This document shows, piece by piece, positions 37,265 through 46,742 of a stretch of DNA of 64,000 bases. The notes beneath the pieces were generated by a model, which was not told the origin of the DNA, did no database searches, and saw only the letters and a program-made list of their open reading frames with translations. Origin of the DNA: Verrucomicrobiota bacterium (GTDB taxonomy: Bacteria; Verrucomicrobiota; Verrucomicrobiia; Chthoniobacterales; Terrimicrobiaceae); NCBI GenBank assembly GCA_017305195.1, contig JAFKMU010000037.1:124001-188000 (forward strand), given 5' to 3'. Numbering within the stretch: the first letter of the stretch is position 1; the number at the start of each line of letters is the position of its first letter. Made by a program: the position numbers and the translations under genes.

Positions 37265-38041
37265 GTGAAGGTTCCCTATTTCCATGTGGATGCGTTTGCC
37301 TCGGAGATGTTCCGGGGGAATCCGGCGGGTGTGTGTTTGCTCCCCGAGGAGGTTGCTGACGCGACGCTCCAGCGAATCGCTTTTGAGAACAACCTGTCAG
37401 AGACTGCGTTTGTGTTGCCGCAGGGCGAGGAGCTGGCCATCCGGTGGTTCACGCCGACCGTGGAGGTGGACCTGTGCGGCCACGCCACGCTGGCAGCGGC
37501 GCATGTGCTGGTGACCGAGGCGCGATGCCACGCGCCGATCCGCTTTCTTTCCGCCAGCGGGATGCTGGGCGTTTCGCGGGAAGGCGACCAGCTGGAGCTG
37601 GACTTTCCGGCGCGCCCAGGGGAATCCGTGGCCGAAAAGGGAGCGTTGGCGGCTGCGTTGGGAGCGCCTCCGCGCGAGGTGCTCAAGGCGCAGGATTATC
37701 TCTGTGTTTACGACCGGCCTGAGGACGTAGCGGCCTTGCGCCCGGATCTGGCGGCGGTGGCCGCGCTGGATGCTCGTGGAGTGATCGTGACCGCGCCGGG
37801 GGAGGACTGCGATTTCGTATCGCGCTTCTTTGCCCCGGGCTGCGGGATTCCCGAGGACCCGGTGACGGGATCCGCCCATTGCACGCTTGCGCCCTACTGG
37901 GCGGGCCGGCTGGGGAAGAACGTGCTTTTTGCCCGGCAGGTTTCAGCTCGCGGCGGCGAGCTCTGGTGCAGGGTGGCGGATGATCGCGTGAAAATCGGCG
38001 GACGCTGTGTCACCTACCTGCGTGGAGAAATTTTCATCTAG
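37265..38041 (+). CDS. PhzF-family isomerase
   Basis: 258 residues from GTG 37265. The PhzF fold signature is clear: HVDAFASEMFRGNPAGVCLL, FENNLSETAFVLP (catalytic Glu), RWFTPTVEVDLCGHATLAAAHVL, and the second-half counterpart RFFAPGCGIPEDPVTGSAHCTLAPYW. Relatives isomerise small acids without cofactor; the substrate here is unknown. Length is slightly below the ~280-300 typical. Confidence 0.9.
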   Translation: MKVPYFHVDAFASEMFRGNPAGVCLLPEEVADATLQRIAFENNLSETAFVLPQGEELAIRWFTPTVEVDLCGHATLAAAHVLVTEARCHAPIRFLSASGMLGVSREGDQLELDFPARPGESVAEKGALAAALGAPPREVLKAQDYLCVYDRPEDVAALRPDLAAVAALDARGVIVTAPGEDCDFVSRFFAPGCGIPEDPVTGSAHCTLAPYWAGRLGKNVLFARQVSARGGELWCRVADDRVKIGGRCVTYLRGEIFI

Positions 38042-38165
38042 AGGGTTGATTTCAGAGGCGATCACTGGCTATTGAAGCGCCGAAACGCCGGAAATGACGG
38101 AAAATTACGGCCAGGGAATGAATGGATAAACGCGGGGGAGGACAGAGGGGATTGCACACGGAGGC

Positions 38166-38198
38166 TTGTCATTGTTGGTGGGAGCATATTTATGACAA
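38166..38198. promoter_or_regulatory. Inverted repeat upstream of uxs
   Basis: TTGTCAT (38166-38172) and ATGACAA (38192-38198) are perfect inverted arms 19 bases apart, 58 bases before the uxs start. The left arm could double as a -35 box (TTGTCA) with CATATTTATG as a poor -10. A dimeric regulator site is a reasonable guess. Confidence 0.4.
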
Positions 38199-38255
38199 CG
38201 CTACCATCTGGTTGAATGCCGGGAGGCAATCATCCGCTTTTTAAATACTTCACTT

Positions 38256-39197
<942 letters not shown>

Positions 39198-39259
39198 CGC
39201 ACTGGACGAAGACCCGGCCACTTGAGACACTCACCCATTCCCAGATTTACCATCAAACT

Positions 39260-40630
39260 ATGAATATCTGCTGTATCGGAGCGGGCTATGTCGGGGGACC
39301 GACGATGGCCATGATCGCAAGGAAGGCGACCTTCTGCAAAGTGACAGTCGTCGATATCAATCAGGCGCGTATCGACGCTTGGAACTCCGACGAGCTGCCC
39401 GTGTATGAGCCCGGTCTCGACGAGGTCGTGCGCGAGTGCCGCGGCAAGAACCTCTTTTTCTCCACGGACGTCGACCAGGCGATCCTCGACGCGGACATCA
39501 TCTTTGTGAGCGTGAACACGCCGACCAAGACGTATGGCGTCGGCGCTGGCCGCGCGGCGGATCTGCGGTATCTCGAGCTGTGCGCCCGCCGCATCGCCGA
39601 GGTCGCCCAGGGAGACAAGATCATCGTGGAAAAGTCGACCCTCCCCGTGCGCACTGCGGAGTCGCTCAAGCGCGTGCTGCATTCCAACAGCAACGGGAAC
39701 CGTTTCGAGGTGCTCTCGAATCCCGAGTTCCTCGCCGAGGGGACGGCCATCGCCGACCTGGAGGCCCCGGATCGCGTGCTCATCGGTGGTGACGACACGC
39801 CGAGCGGCCAGGCCGCGGTCGAGACGCTGGTCAAGGTCTACAATGCCTGGGTGCCGCGCGAACGCATCCTGACCACAAACCTCTGGTCCTCCGAGCTGAC
39901 CAAGCTCGTCTCCAACGCCCTCCTGGCGCAGCGCATTTCCTCGGTGAACTCGATCTCCGCCCTGTGCGAGGCGACGGGCGCCGACATCGACGAGGTGGCC
40001 TTCGCCGCCGGCAAGGACACGCGCATCGGGCCGAAGTTTCTCAAGGCCTCCGTCGGCTTCGGCGGATCGTGCTTCCAGAAGGATATCCTGAATCTCGTCT
40101 ACCTTTGCGAATACTACGGGCTGAAGGAAGTGGCCGAGTACTGGGAGAGCGTGGTGAAGATCAATGACTGGCAGAAGGATCGCTTCGTCCGAGGCATGAT
40201 CCGCACGATGTTCAACACGATCTCGGGCAAGAAAATCGCCGTCCTCGGATTTGCCTTCAAGAAGGATACCAACGACACCCGCGAGTCCGCCGCGATCCGC
40301 GTCTGCGCCTCGCTGCTCGCCGAGCACGCCGAGGTGGCTGTCTACGACCCGCAGGTGACCGAGAAGGGCATCCGCGACGATCTCGCCTACGTAGGCGTGC
40401 CGGAGTCGCAGCTCGCCCGGCTCACGGTGGTGGAAGACCCCTACGTGGCCCTCGACCAAGCCCACGCCCTGGCGGTGCTGACGGAGTGGGACGAGTTCAA
40501 GGGGTACGACTACGAGCGTATTTTCCAGGGCATGAAGAAGCCCGCGTTTGCCTTCGATGGCCGAAACATCCTCGACCGCGCGAAGCTCCGCGAGATCGGC
40601 TTCGAGGTGCACGCCATCGGCAAGCCGTAG
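39260..40630 (+). CDS. ugd: UDP-glucose 6-dehydrogenase (eukaryotic-like type)
   Basis: 456 residues. It oxidises UDP-glucose to UDP-glucuronate with two NAD+. The Rossmann start is [17 protein letters not shown], then [21 protein letters not shown] (typical of animal/plant-like UGDs), and the catalytic Cys is in [11 protein letters not shown]. Length fits the long form rather than the ~390 of E. coli Ugd. It lies 62 bases after uxs, probably one operon, and is followed by a strong hairpin. Confidence 0.95.
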   Translation: MNICCIGAGYVGGPTMAMIARKATFCKVTVVDINQARIDAWNSDELPVYEPGLDEVVRECRGKNLFFSTDVDQAILDADIIFVSVNTPTKTYGVGAGRAADLRYLELCARRIAEVAQGDKIIVEKSTLPVRTAESLKRVLHSNSNGNRFEVLSNPEFLAEGTAIADLEAPDRVLIGGDDTPSGQAAVETLVKVYNAWVPRERILTTNLWSSELTKLVSNALLAQRISSVNSISALCEATGADIDEVAFAAGKDTRIGPKFLKASVGFGGSCFQKDILNLVYLCEYYGLKEVAEYWESVVKINDWQKDRFVRGMIRTMFNTISGKKIAVLGFAFKKDTNDTRESAAIRVCASLLAEHAEVAVYDPQVTEKGIRDDLAYVGVPESQLARLTVVEDPYVALDQAHALAVLTEWDEFKGYDYERIFQGMKKPAFAFDGRNILDRAKLREIGFEVHAIGKP

Positions 40631-40666
40631 GACTTTCCGGGAAACCGTACATTTTCCCTTTGCATG

Positions 40667-40698
40667 GGGGAGCAGCCGCACAAGGGCTGCTCCCCTTT
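40667..40698 (+). terminator. Terminator-like hairpin after ugd
   Basis: GGGGAGCAGCC (40667-40677) and GGCTGCTCCCC (40685-40695) form an 11-bp perfect stem with a 7-base loop, followed by only TTTCG. It is stable enough to stop transcription, though the T run is short. Confidence 0.7.
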
Positions 40699-40761
40699 CG
40701 CATTCCGGGACGCCTCAAATCTGATTGCGCTTTGGGCGAGTCGATAGCACCCTTGAGGGAA

Positions 40762-41754
40762 GTGAACTTCTGGAAGCGAAAGCCGGTGCTCGGGATAGGC
40801 ATCGGAGTCGGGTTGATGGGAGCGGTGGCGCTGGCGGTGCGGTATGGCATGCGGCGCGCTCCGCGCGAACCCATCCCCGACGATATTTCGCCCGCAATCT
40901 TTGCCACGCGCGTGGCGACCACTTCGCATGGCGAGATCGTTTATCATATCTCGGGCTCCGGTGAGCCGCTGGTCTTTCTGCACGGCATTTACCTCGGCGC
41001 GTCATCGTACGAGTGGAGCAAGGTTTACCCGCACTTCACCCTCGGTCATGAGGTCATCGTTCCCGATCTGGTCGGTTTCGGGGAAAGCGAGCGCCCGGGC
41101 GTGCCGATGGACGCCACGGATTACGCCGAGAGCCTGGCGGAGTTTCTGCTCGAGACCTGTCCTGGCCGCCAGCCGGTGATCGTGGCGAGCGGCCTCACGG
41201 CAGGCATCGCGCTGCTGCTGGCCTCGCGCCACCCCGAGCGGATTTCCCGCGTCGTCGCCTTGCTGCCTACGGGCTTGAAGGAATCCGGCAAATGGCGGGC
41301 CGCCGGGATGGTGGCGCTCGTCGGGCTGCCGGGCCTGAACCGCTTTGTTTATCAGAATTATCTCTCACGCCCGCCGTTCATCCGGGGGTGGCTCTCGCGG
41401 TTCGCCCTCGGCGACGCCTCGCGGGTGAACGAGGAAATGGTGCGTGTGCTGTCGACCTGCGCCCGGCAGGCGGGGGCGGAGCATGCGATTTTCGGGTTTT
41501 TACGCGGGCGTCTGGCCTTTGACATCGAGTCGCGGCTGAGCCGGGTGCCGCATCCGGTGACGATCCTGTGGCCGGACAAGGCGACGGGATTTCCGATCGA
41601 GAAGGGGCTGGAGATCGCAAAAAAGATCGCGAATGTGCGGATGATGCAGGTGCCGGATTGCGGCATTCTGGCTGCCTTGGAGGCTCCCGAGCGCATCACG
41701 GAGCTGCTAACTTCCGAGATCGATGGTGACTTTCGGCTTGAGGGTGTGGCCTGA
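40762..41754 (+). CDS. Membrane-anchored alpha/beta-hydrolase-fold protein with altered catalytic residues
   Basis: 330 residues from GTG 40762, with GAGGGA just upstream. One N-terminal transmembrane helix (VLGIGIGVGLMGAVALAV) precedes an alpha/beta hydrolase core: FLHGIYLGASSYEW (oxyanion region), VPDLVGFGESERP. The nucleophile elbow reads A-S-G-L-T-A-G, putting Thr where Ser is expected, and the usual catalytic-His segment (D-C-G-H) reads DCGILAALE. Hydrolase activity is therefore doubtful. It may be a binding or scaffold protein. It lies 27 bases before argA. Confidence 0.8.
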   Translation: MNFWKRKPVLGIGIGVGLMGAVALAVRYGMRRAPREPIPDDISPAIFATRVATTSHGEIVYHISGSGEPLVFLHGIYLGASSYEWSKVYPHFTLGHEVIVPDLVGFGESERPGVPMDATDYAESLAEFLLETCPGRQPVIVASGLTAGIALLLASRHPERISRVVALLPTGLKESGKWRAAGMVALVGLPGLNRFVYQNYLSRPPFIRGWLSRFALGDASRVNEEMVRVLSTCARQAGAEHAIFGFLRGRLAFDIESRLSRVPHPVTILWPDKATGFPIEKGLEIAKKIANVRMMQVPDCGILAALEAPERITELLTSEIDGDFRLEGVA

Positions 41755-41781
41755 CGTGGTATTGGCCGACCTCGTAAAGAA

Positions 41782-43062
41782 GTGAACGTCTCCGATCTCC
41801 GCGAAATTCTCCAGTATGTCCCTCGCTTCCGCGAGCGTGTGTTCGTCATCGCCATCGACGGCGAGGTGGCGGCCTCCGATAATTTTCCCAACATCCTGCT
41901 GGACCTGGCGGTGCTGCGATCCCTGAGCATCAAGGTGGTGCTCGTGCATGGCGCAGCCCACCAGATCTCCGAGCTGGCAGCGGCGCGCGGAGTAAAGCTC
42001 AGCAATGCCGACGGAACGGGCGTCACGGACACGGCGACGCTCCAGGTTAGCATCGACGCGGCGATCCGGCTGACGAACGAAATCATGGAGGGGCTTTCCG
42101 CCGTGGATCTGCGGGCGGCCTACATCAATGCCATGATCGCGCATCCGGCGGGCATCCTCGGCGGCGTGGACCAGCAGTACACCGGGCGGGTCGAGCGCGT
42201 GGACGTAAAGGCGCTCAAGCTCCTCCTCGACGAGGGCATCTGCCCGATCATTCCGCCGCTCGGCTTCGACGGCGAGGGCCGGACGTTCCGGGTGAACTCC
42301 GACGCGGCTGCCGTGGAGGTGGCCGAGGAGCTCGGGGCATCGAAGATCATTTATCTCGCGCCGCACTCGGCTTTCACAGGCGAGAGCCTGCCGAGGCAGG
42401 TCTCCGTGGCCGAGACCAACGACCTGCTCAAGCGGCGGAAAGACGACCTTGCGCCCAGCATCTGGTCGAAGCTCGATTGCGCCGCCCGGGCCTGCGTGCA
42501 GGGTGTGCTGCGCGTCCACGTGCTCGATGGCAGCGTAAATGAGGCGCTGCTCACCGAGATTTTCAGCCACGAGGGCTTTGGCACGATGGTGTACTCCAAC
42601 GAGTACCAGCAGATCCGGCGGATTTTCAAAAAGGACGTCCGGGCCGTGATGTCGCTCATCCGGCAGTCGGTGAAAAACGAGGAGCTCGTGCGCCGCACGC
42701 GCACCGAGATCACGGAGAAGATCGAGGATTACTGGCTGCTCGAGGTCGACCGCACCCCGGTGGCCTGCGTGGCGCTGCACGTGTACCACGAGGACGCCTC
42801 GGGCGAGCTCGCGTGCCTCTACGTGAGCAAGGCGCATGAGAACCAGGGCTACGGACGCAAGCTCATGGCCTTCGTCGAGAACATCGCCCGCGAAAAGGGC
42901 CTCAGGCGCATCTTTGCCCTGTCGACCCAGGCGGTGCATTATCTCCAGCAAAAGGGCGGGTTCATCGAAGTCCCGCCCGAGAAGCTCCCCGCCATGCGGC
43001 GGATCAAGTATGAAACCAGCGGGCGGAACTCCCGTGTGTTGGAGAAGACCCTCTCCGCATGA
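41782..43062 (+). CDS. argA: Amino-acid N-acetyltransferase (N-acetylglutamate synthase)
   Basis: 426 residues from GTG 41782. Residues ~1-275 form an amino-acid-kinase domain used for arginine feedback (KVVLVHGAAHQISELAAARG, RVNSDAAAVEVAEELGASKIIYL). Residues ~285-426 form the GNAT domain with the acetyl-CoA loop ENQGYGRKLM. This is the classic ArgA architecture, first step of arginine synthesis. Its last four bases overlap the start of the symporter gene (ATGA). Confidence 0.93.
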   Translation: MNVSDLREILQYVPRFRERVFVIAIDGEVAASDNFPNILLDLAVLRSLSIKVVLVHGAAHQISELAAARGVKLSNADGTGVTDTATLQVSIDAAIRLTNEIMEGLSAVDLRAAYINAMIAHPAGILGGVDQQYTGRVERVDVKALKLLLDEGICPIIPPLGFDGEGRTFRVNSDAAAVEVAEELGASKIIYLAPHSAFTGESLPRQVSVAETNDLLKRRKDDLAPSIWSKLDCAARACVQGVLRVHVLDGSVNEALLTEIFSHEGFGTMVYSNEYQQIRRIFKKDVRAVMSLIRQSVKNEELVRRTRTEITEKIEDYWLLEVDRTPVACVALHVYHEDASGELACLYVSKAHENQGYGRKLMAFVENIAREKGLRRIFALSTQAVHYLQQKGGFIEVPPEKLPAMRRIKYETSGRNSRVLEKTLSA

Positions 43063-44690
43063 GCGGCACCAGCGCCTGGGGACTCGCCATCGACGGTGTT
43101 GTCATCTTCATCTACTTCCTCGTCATCGTCGGGATCGGCCTTTACGCCGGACGCAATAACAAGAGCCTGCAGGATTTCGCCCTCGGCGGGCACAAGATCC
43201 CGTGGTGGGCCGTCCTGGCGTCCATCGTCGCAGCCGAGACGAGCGCGGCCACCTTTCTGGGCACTCCGGCGGAAGGATTCAAGACGCGGAGTTTTGCCTA
43301 CGCGCAGCTCGCCATCGGCACCGTACTCGCGCGCATTATCATCGCGTGGCTCTTCATCGCCCCGTACTTCCGGTACAAGGTGCAGAGCATCTACGAGTTT
43401 CTCACCATTCGCTTCGGGCCTCGCACGAAGGATACGGCGAGCGGCATCTTCCTGCTCGGGCGAGTCCTGGGCATCGGAGTGCGCCTGTATCTCGGCGGAG
43501 TGATCCTGGTCGTGATCTGGCGCTTCCTTTTCCCGGACGCGCCGGTGACTCTCGCGACGTATTTCTGGGGCATCGTCTTTGTCACGGTGGTGACGACGTT
43601 CTACACTGCCGTCGGCGGTATCAAGGCGGTGGTGTGGACGGATCTCATCCAGGCCTGTCTCATGATGGGGGCGGTGGTCTTTGCCCTCTTCACCATTCTC
43701 AATCATATTCCCGGCGGTCTCGGAGAGGTGCACCGGCAGCTTTCCACGCAGGACATTTCGATGTTCCAGACAGGGTGGGACGCGGCCAAGCCCTTTGGCG
43801 ATGCCTTGCGGGGCATGCTGGAGAATCCGTATACGATCATGGCCGCGCTCATCGGGTCGACCTTCCTGACCATGGCCACCCATGGCACCGATCAGGACAT
43901 GGTGCAGCGTATGCTGACGGCGGAAAACGTGGCCAAGTCGCGCTTCAGCCTCGTCCTGAGCGGTCTCGCCGACATCCCGATCGTGCTCGCCTTCCTCGGT
44001 GTGGGCATGCTCCTGTGGGTGCGGTACCAGGTGACTCCCGATTCGTCGCTTCCGGGGGCTCACAATGAAGTCTTCGCCTACTATATCATTCACGAAATGC
44101 CGGTGGGCATTCGCGGAATCATCGTTGCCGGTGTTTTTGCCACCATGATGGGATCGACCTCGGCCGCGCTTAACGCGCTGGCCACAGCGTTTATTCGCGA
44201 CTTTTACCAGCCCTATATCCGGCCTGCGGCCACGGAGCAGCAATCGATCCGGGCCGCTCGCATCTCAACGGCTGTTTTCGGCCTGCTGATGATCCTTGTC
44301 GCCACGGGGGCGGCCTACACCGTGCTGGAAACGAATATCACCATCATTCCCCTGGCGCTCGGGGTGCTCGGTTATGGCTACGGCTCGCTCCTCGGCGTGT
44401 TTCTCCTCGGTGTCCTGACCGAAAAGCGGGGGAACGATATCGCCAACGTTGTTGCGATGCTCCTCGGCGTGGTCGCGGTGCTTTTCCTCGGCAAGGTCAA
44501 TCTGCCGGGAGTGAGTCTTCACTTGCAGCCGAACATCCATTTCCAGCCGGTGAGCTGGGACTTCGGCGCGCTGATGCCTGCCTGGTGGCCAGCCATTGCC
44601 TGGCCCTACTACGTCTTTATCGGCTGCTCGGTAACCTTCCTCCTGGCGATCCTCTTTCCGCGTCGCGAAAGCGCCCCGGCGAAACTTTGA
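43059..44690 (+). CDS. Sodium:solute symporter (SSS family)
   Basis: 543 residues with thirteen or so hydrophobic segments. SSS signatures: FALGGHKIPWWAVLASIVAAETSAATFLGTP near the N-terminus and TTFYTAVGGIKAVVWTDLIQA. The substrate cannot be read from sequence; it lacks the ActP-specific blocks of the transporter at 13.7 kb. The ATGA overlap with argA implies coupled translation and hints at an amino-acid-related or osmolyte substrate, but that is inference. Confidence 0.88.
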   Translation: MSGTSAWGLAIDGVVIFIYFLVIVGIGLYAGRNNKSLQDFALGGHKIPWWAVLASIVAAETSAATFLGTPAEGFKTRSFAYAQLAIGTVLARIIIAWLFIAPYFRYKVQSIYEFLTIRFGPRTKDTASGIFLLGRVLGIGVRLYLGGVILVVIWRFLFPDAPVTLATYFWGIVFVTVVTTFYTAVGGIKAVVWTDLIQACLMMGAVVFALFTILNHIPGGLGEVHRQLSTQDISMFQTGWDAAKPFGDALRGMLENPYTIMAALIGSTFLTMATHGTDQDMVQRMLTAENVAKSRFSLVLSGLADIPIVLAFLGVGMLLWVRYQVTPDSSLPGAHNEVFAYYIIHEMPVGIRGIIVAGVFATMMGSTSAALNALATAFIRDFYQPYIRPAATEQQSIRAARISTAVFGLLMILVATGAAYTVLETNITIIPLALGVLGYGYGSLLGVFLLGVLTEKRGNDIANVVAMLLGVVAVLFLGKVNLPGVSLHLQPNIHFQPVSWDFGALMPAWWPAIAWPYYVFIGCSVTFLLAILFPRRESAPAKL

Positions 44691-44893
44691 CTCGTCCCGA
44701 GGCGGGACGGACGGAGGTGAGGAAATACATCCTTCCCGGCGCGCGCCTTGAAGCCATCAAGGGGGCGGGGAGGGTCAAGATTTTTCGGGGAAAACGCCAA
44801 TCTTTTTGTGTGACGATCCCGCCATTTTTTCTTGAGGCGGGGGTGCCCAAAAATTACTCTGGCGCCGCAAGCGGCACCCAAGAAAAGAGCTGC

Positions 44894-44902
44894 TGTGAAT
44901 AA
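44894..44902 (-). promoter_or_regulatory. Candidate DnaA box
   Basis: TGTGAATAA reads TTATTCACA on the - strand, an exact match to TTATNCACA. A nine-base match can occur by chance. A second, one-mismatch site (TTATACACT) lies on the - strand at 45174-45182, seven bases before the dnaA start. No dense cluster is present. Confidence 0.4.
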
Positions 44903-44962
44903 CTTGTGAAGAGATTGAACACCCCCACCAACACCTTCTGCAAGTCGTCCCCCGACGACCGT

Positions 44963-44990
44963 AATCCCGCTTCGGGGCGGGATTTTTTTC
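44963..44990 (+). terminator. Intrinsic terminator upstream of dnaA
   Basis: AATCCCGC (44963-44970) and GCGGGATT (44977-44984) form an 8-bp stem with a 6-base loop, inside a run of seven T ending at 44989. It is 270 bases past the symporter gene, so it may end a separate short transcript. Confidence 0.88.
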
Positions 44991-45188
44991 CCTCGAAAGT
45001 TGTCACGAGGGAGAGCATTTGTAACTAGCTTGATTTCATTTGGTTATGATGCTTCGTCGTCGAAAAATCTCGGAAAAATCGCTTGGCATGGCTTGCCCTT
45101 TTTGCTCTTTTACTGGGCCAGCCAAAACTGCCGGACCGGGTCGTGTAACGGTCGGAAGTATGCCGGGGAAACCAGTGTATAACTTTCT

Positions 45189-46580
45189 ATGACATCGAAT
45201 TGCGGGCAGAATTGGTCATCGATCTCCGAGGTGATCCGCCAGCGCATCAGCGCCGACGGGTACGAGCGCTGGTTCCATGGCGTGGACATCGTGAGCGACG
45301 ACGGCATCCGCATGGTGCTGAGCGTGCCCAATCCGATTCACCAGTTTTTCATCGAAAGCAACTACCTGCCCCTCGTGCAGGACGCGGCCGCCGAGGTGCT
45401 CGGTGCGGCGCGGAAAATCCAATTTGTCGCTCCCGGCAGGGAGGATGGCGGCGTGGCCCTGGCTGCGAACTCCGCGGCGCCTCAGGAGGCTCCGGCCCCG
45501 AAGGTTGCCGTGCGTGAGCGCCCGTCGGCCCCGGCTTCCTCCGCAGCGAGCGGATCTGCCAGTGGTTTGAATTCTCGCAATACTTTTGAAACGTTCGTCG
45601 TCGGCTCCAACAACCAGTTCGCGCACGGCGCGGCCATCGCGGTAGCCAAGTCCCCGGCGAAAACCTACAACCCGTTCTTCGTTTACGGCGGCAGCGGACT
45701 GGGCAAGACCCACCTCCTGCAGGCCATCGGCCACTACGTGCTGGCCAACCAGAAATCCGCTCGCGTCGTGTATCTCTCGAGCGAGCAGTTCACCAACGAA
45801 TTCATCGACGCCATCCAGCACGGCACACTGGTGAAGTTCCGCAAGAAGTACCGCCAGGCGGACGTGCTGATGATCGACGACATCCAGTTCCTCGCGGGCA
45901 AGGAGCGCTCGCAGGAGGAGTTTTTCCATACTTTCAACACCCTGCACGACGGCCACAAGCAGATCGTGCTCTCCAGCGACCGTCCGGCCAGCGAGATCGA
46001 GAAGCTCGAGCAGCGTCTGGTTTCCCGCTTCGAGTGGGGCATGACGGCGGAGTTGCAGCCCCCGGATATGGAAACCCGTATCGCCATTCTCAAGAAAAAG
46101 GCGGAGGGTCTCCACATCAATGTCGAGCCGTGGGTGATCGAATTCCTCGCCGACCGCATCCGCAACAACGTGCGACGCCTGGAAGGCGCGCTCATGCGGG
46201 TGGCCTCGTACAAGTCCCTGAGCGATCGCGAGATCACCCGGGATGTGATCGAGAACCTCCTGCGCGACATCTTCCAGGAGCAGGCCCGCCGTGCGGTGAC
46301 GATCGAGCAGATCCAGCGCAAGGTGGCCGAGCATTACGACGTGCGCCTCGCCGACATGACGAGCAAGCGCCGCCCGGCAAACATCGCCTTCCCGCGCCAG
46401 GTCGCCATGTATCTCGCCCGCGAGCTGACGAACTCCTCGCTCAACGACATCGGCGACGCCTTCGGCGGCAAGGACCACGGCACCGTGATCCACGCCTGCA
46501 AGCTGATCAAACGCCGTATCGATGAGGACGAGAAGACCCGGCACACGATCAAGATGCTGGACAGCCAGCTCCAGAGATAG
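45189..46580 (+). CDS. dnaA: Chromosomal replication initiator protein DnaA
   Basis: 463 residues. Domain I is at ~1-80, with a Pro/Ala-rich linker to ~128. The AAA+ domain follows, starting LNSRNTFETFVVGSNNQFAHGAA, with Walker A YGGSGLGKTHLL and Walker B VLMIDDIQFL. The C-terminal DNA-binding domain carries LTNSSLNDIGDAFGGKDHGTVIHA, the DnaA-box recognition helix. It opens oriC with ATP. dnaN follows 162 bases later; recF and gyrB are not in line behind it. Confidence 0.98.
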   Translation: MTSNCGQNWSSISEVIRQRISADGYERWFHGVDIVSDDGIRMVLSVPNPIHQFFIESNYLPLVQDAAAEVLGAARKIQFVAPGREDGGVALAANSAAPQEAPAPKVAVRERPSAPASSAASGSASGLNSRNTFETFVVGSNNQFAHGAAIAVAKSPAKTYNPFFVYGGSGLGKTHLLQAIGHYVLANQKSARVVYLSSEQFTNEFIDAIQHGTLVKFRKKYRQADVLMIDDIQFLAGKERSQEEFFHTFNTLHDGHKQIVLSSDRPASEIEKLEQRLVSRFEWGMTAELQPPDMETRIAILKKKAEGLHINVEPWVIEFLADRIRNNVRRLEGALMRVASYKSLSDREITRDVIENLLRDIFQEQARRAVTIEQIQRKVAEHYDVRLADMTSKRRPANIAFPRQVAMYLARELTNSSLNDIGDAFGGKDHGTVIHACKLIKRRIDEDEKTRHTIKMLDSQLQR

Positions 46581-46634
46581 TCCCTTACTGATGGCCGAGA
46601 AGTTCCTTTCCACAGGCTTCCCGGCCCCCCTTCG

Positions 46635-46655
46635 GAGGCGGAAAAATGCCGCCTC
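46635..46655 (+). terminator. Hairpin between dnaA and dnaN
   Basis: GAGGCGG (46635-46641) pairs with CCGCCTC (46649-46655) around AAAAATG. There is no T run, so attenuation or mRNA stability is as likely as termination. The rest of this 162-base gap holds nothing else clear. Confidence 0.35.
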
Positions 46656-46742
46656 TGGCATGCCCCGGTCGCAGGCGCCCCTAGCGATGGTGTTTGACTT
46701 CCGTCGAGGCGATCCATAAATCACTTGTTTTCCATCGAGATC

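Larger units (their letters stand above)
44691..45188. other. Hairpin-rich region upstream of dnaA, no gene
   Basis: 498 bases without a convincing reading frame. Inverted repeats follow one another: CGTCCCG/CGGGACG (44693-44709), GGGTGCC/GGCACCC (44841-44879) enclosing GCCG/CGGC, GTCGTC/GACGAC (44944-44959), the terminator at 44963, and TCCCTCG/CGAGGGA (44989-45012). One exact DnaA-box match is on the - strand at 44894. The region could be part of the origin, hold a small RNA ending at the terminator, or be the dnaA leader. It is not notably AT-rich. Confidence 0.5.

Noticed and set aside
45083..45102. Second sigma-54-like sequence TTGGCATGGCTTGC ahead of dnaA
   Set aside because: GG and GC are two bases too close for -24/-12 spacing.
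46581..46742. Origin of replication between dnaA and dnaN
   Set aside because: Only a weak TTTCCACA-like string; no DnaA-box cluster or AT-rich segment.
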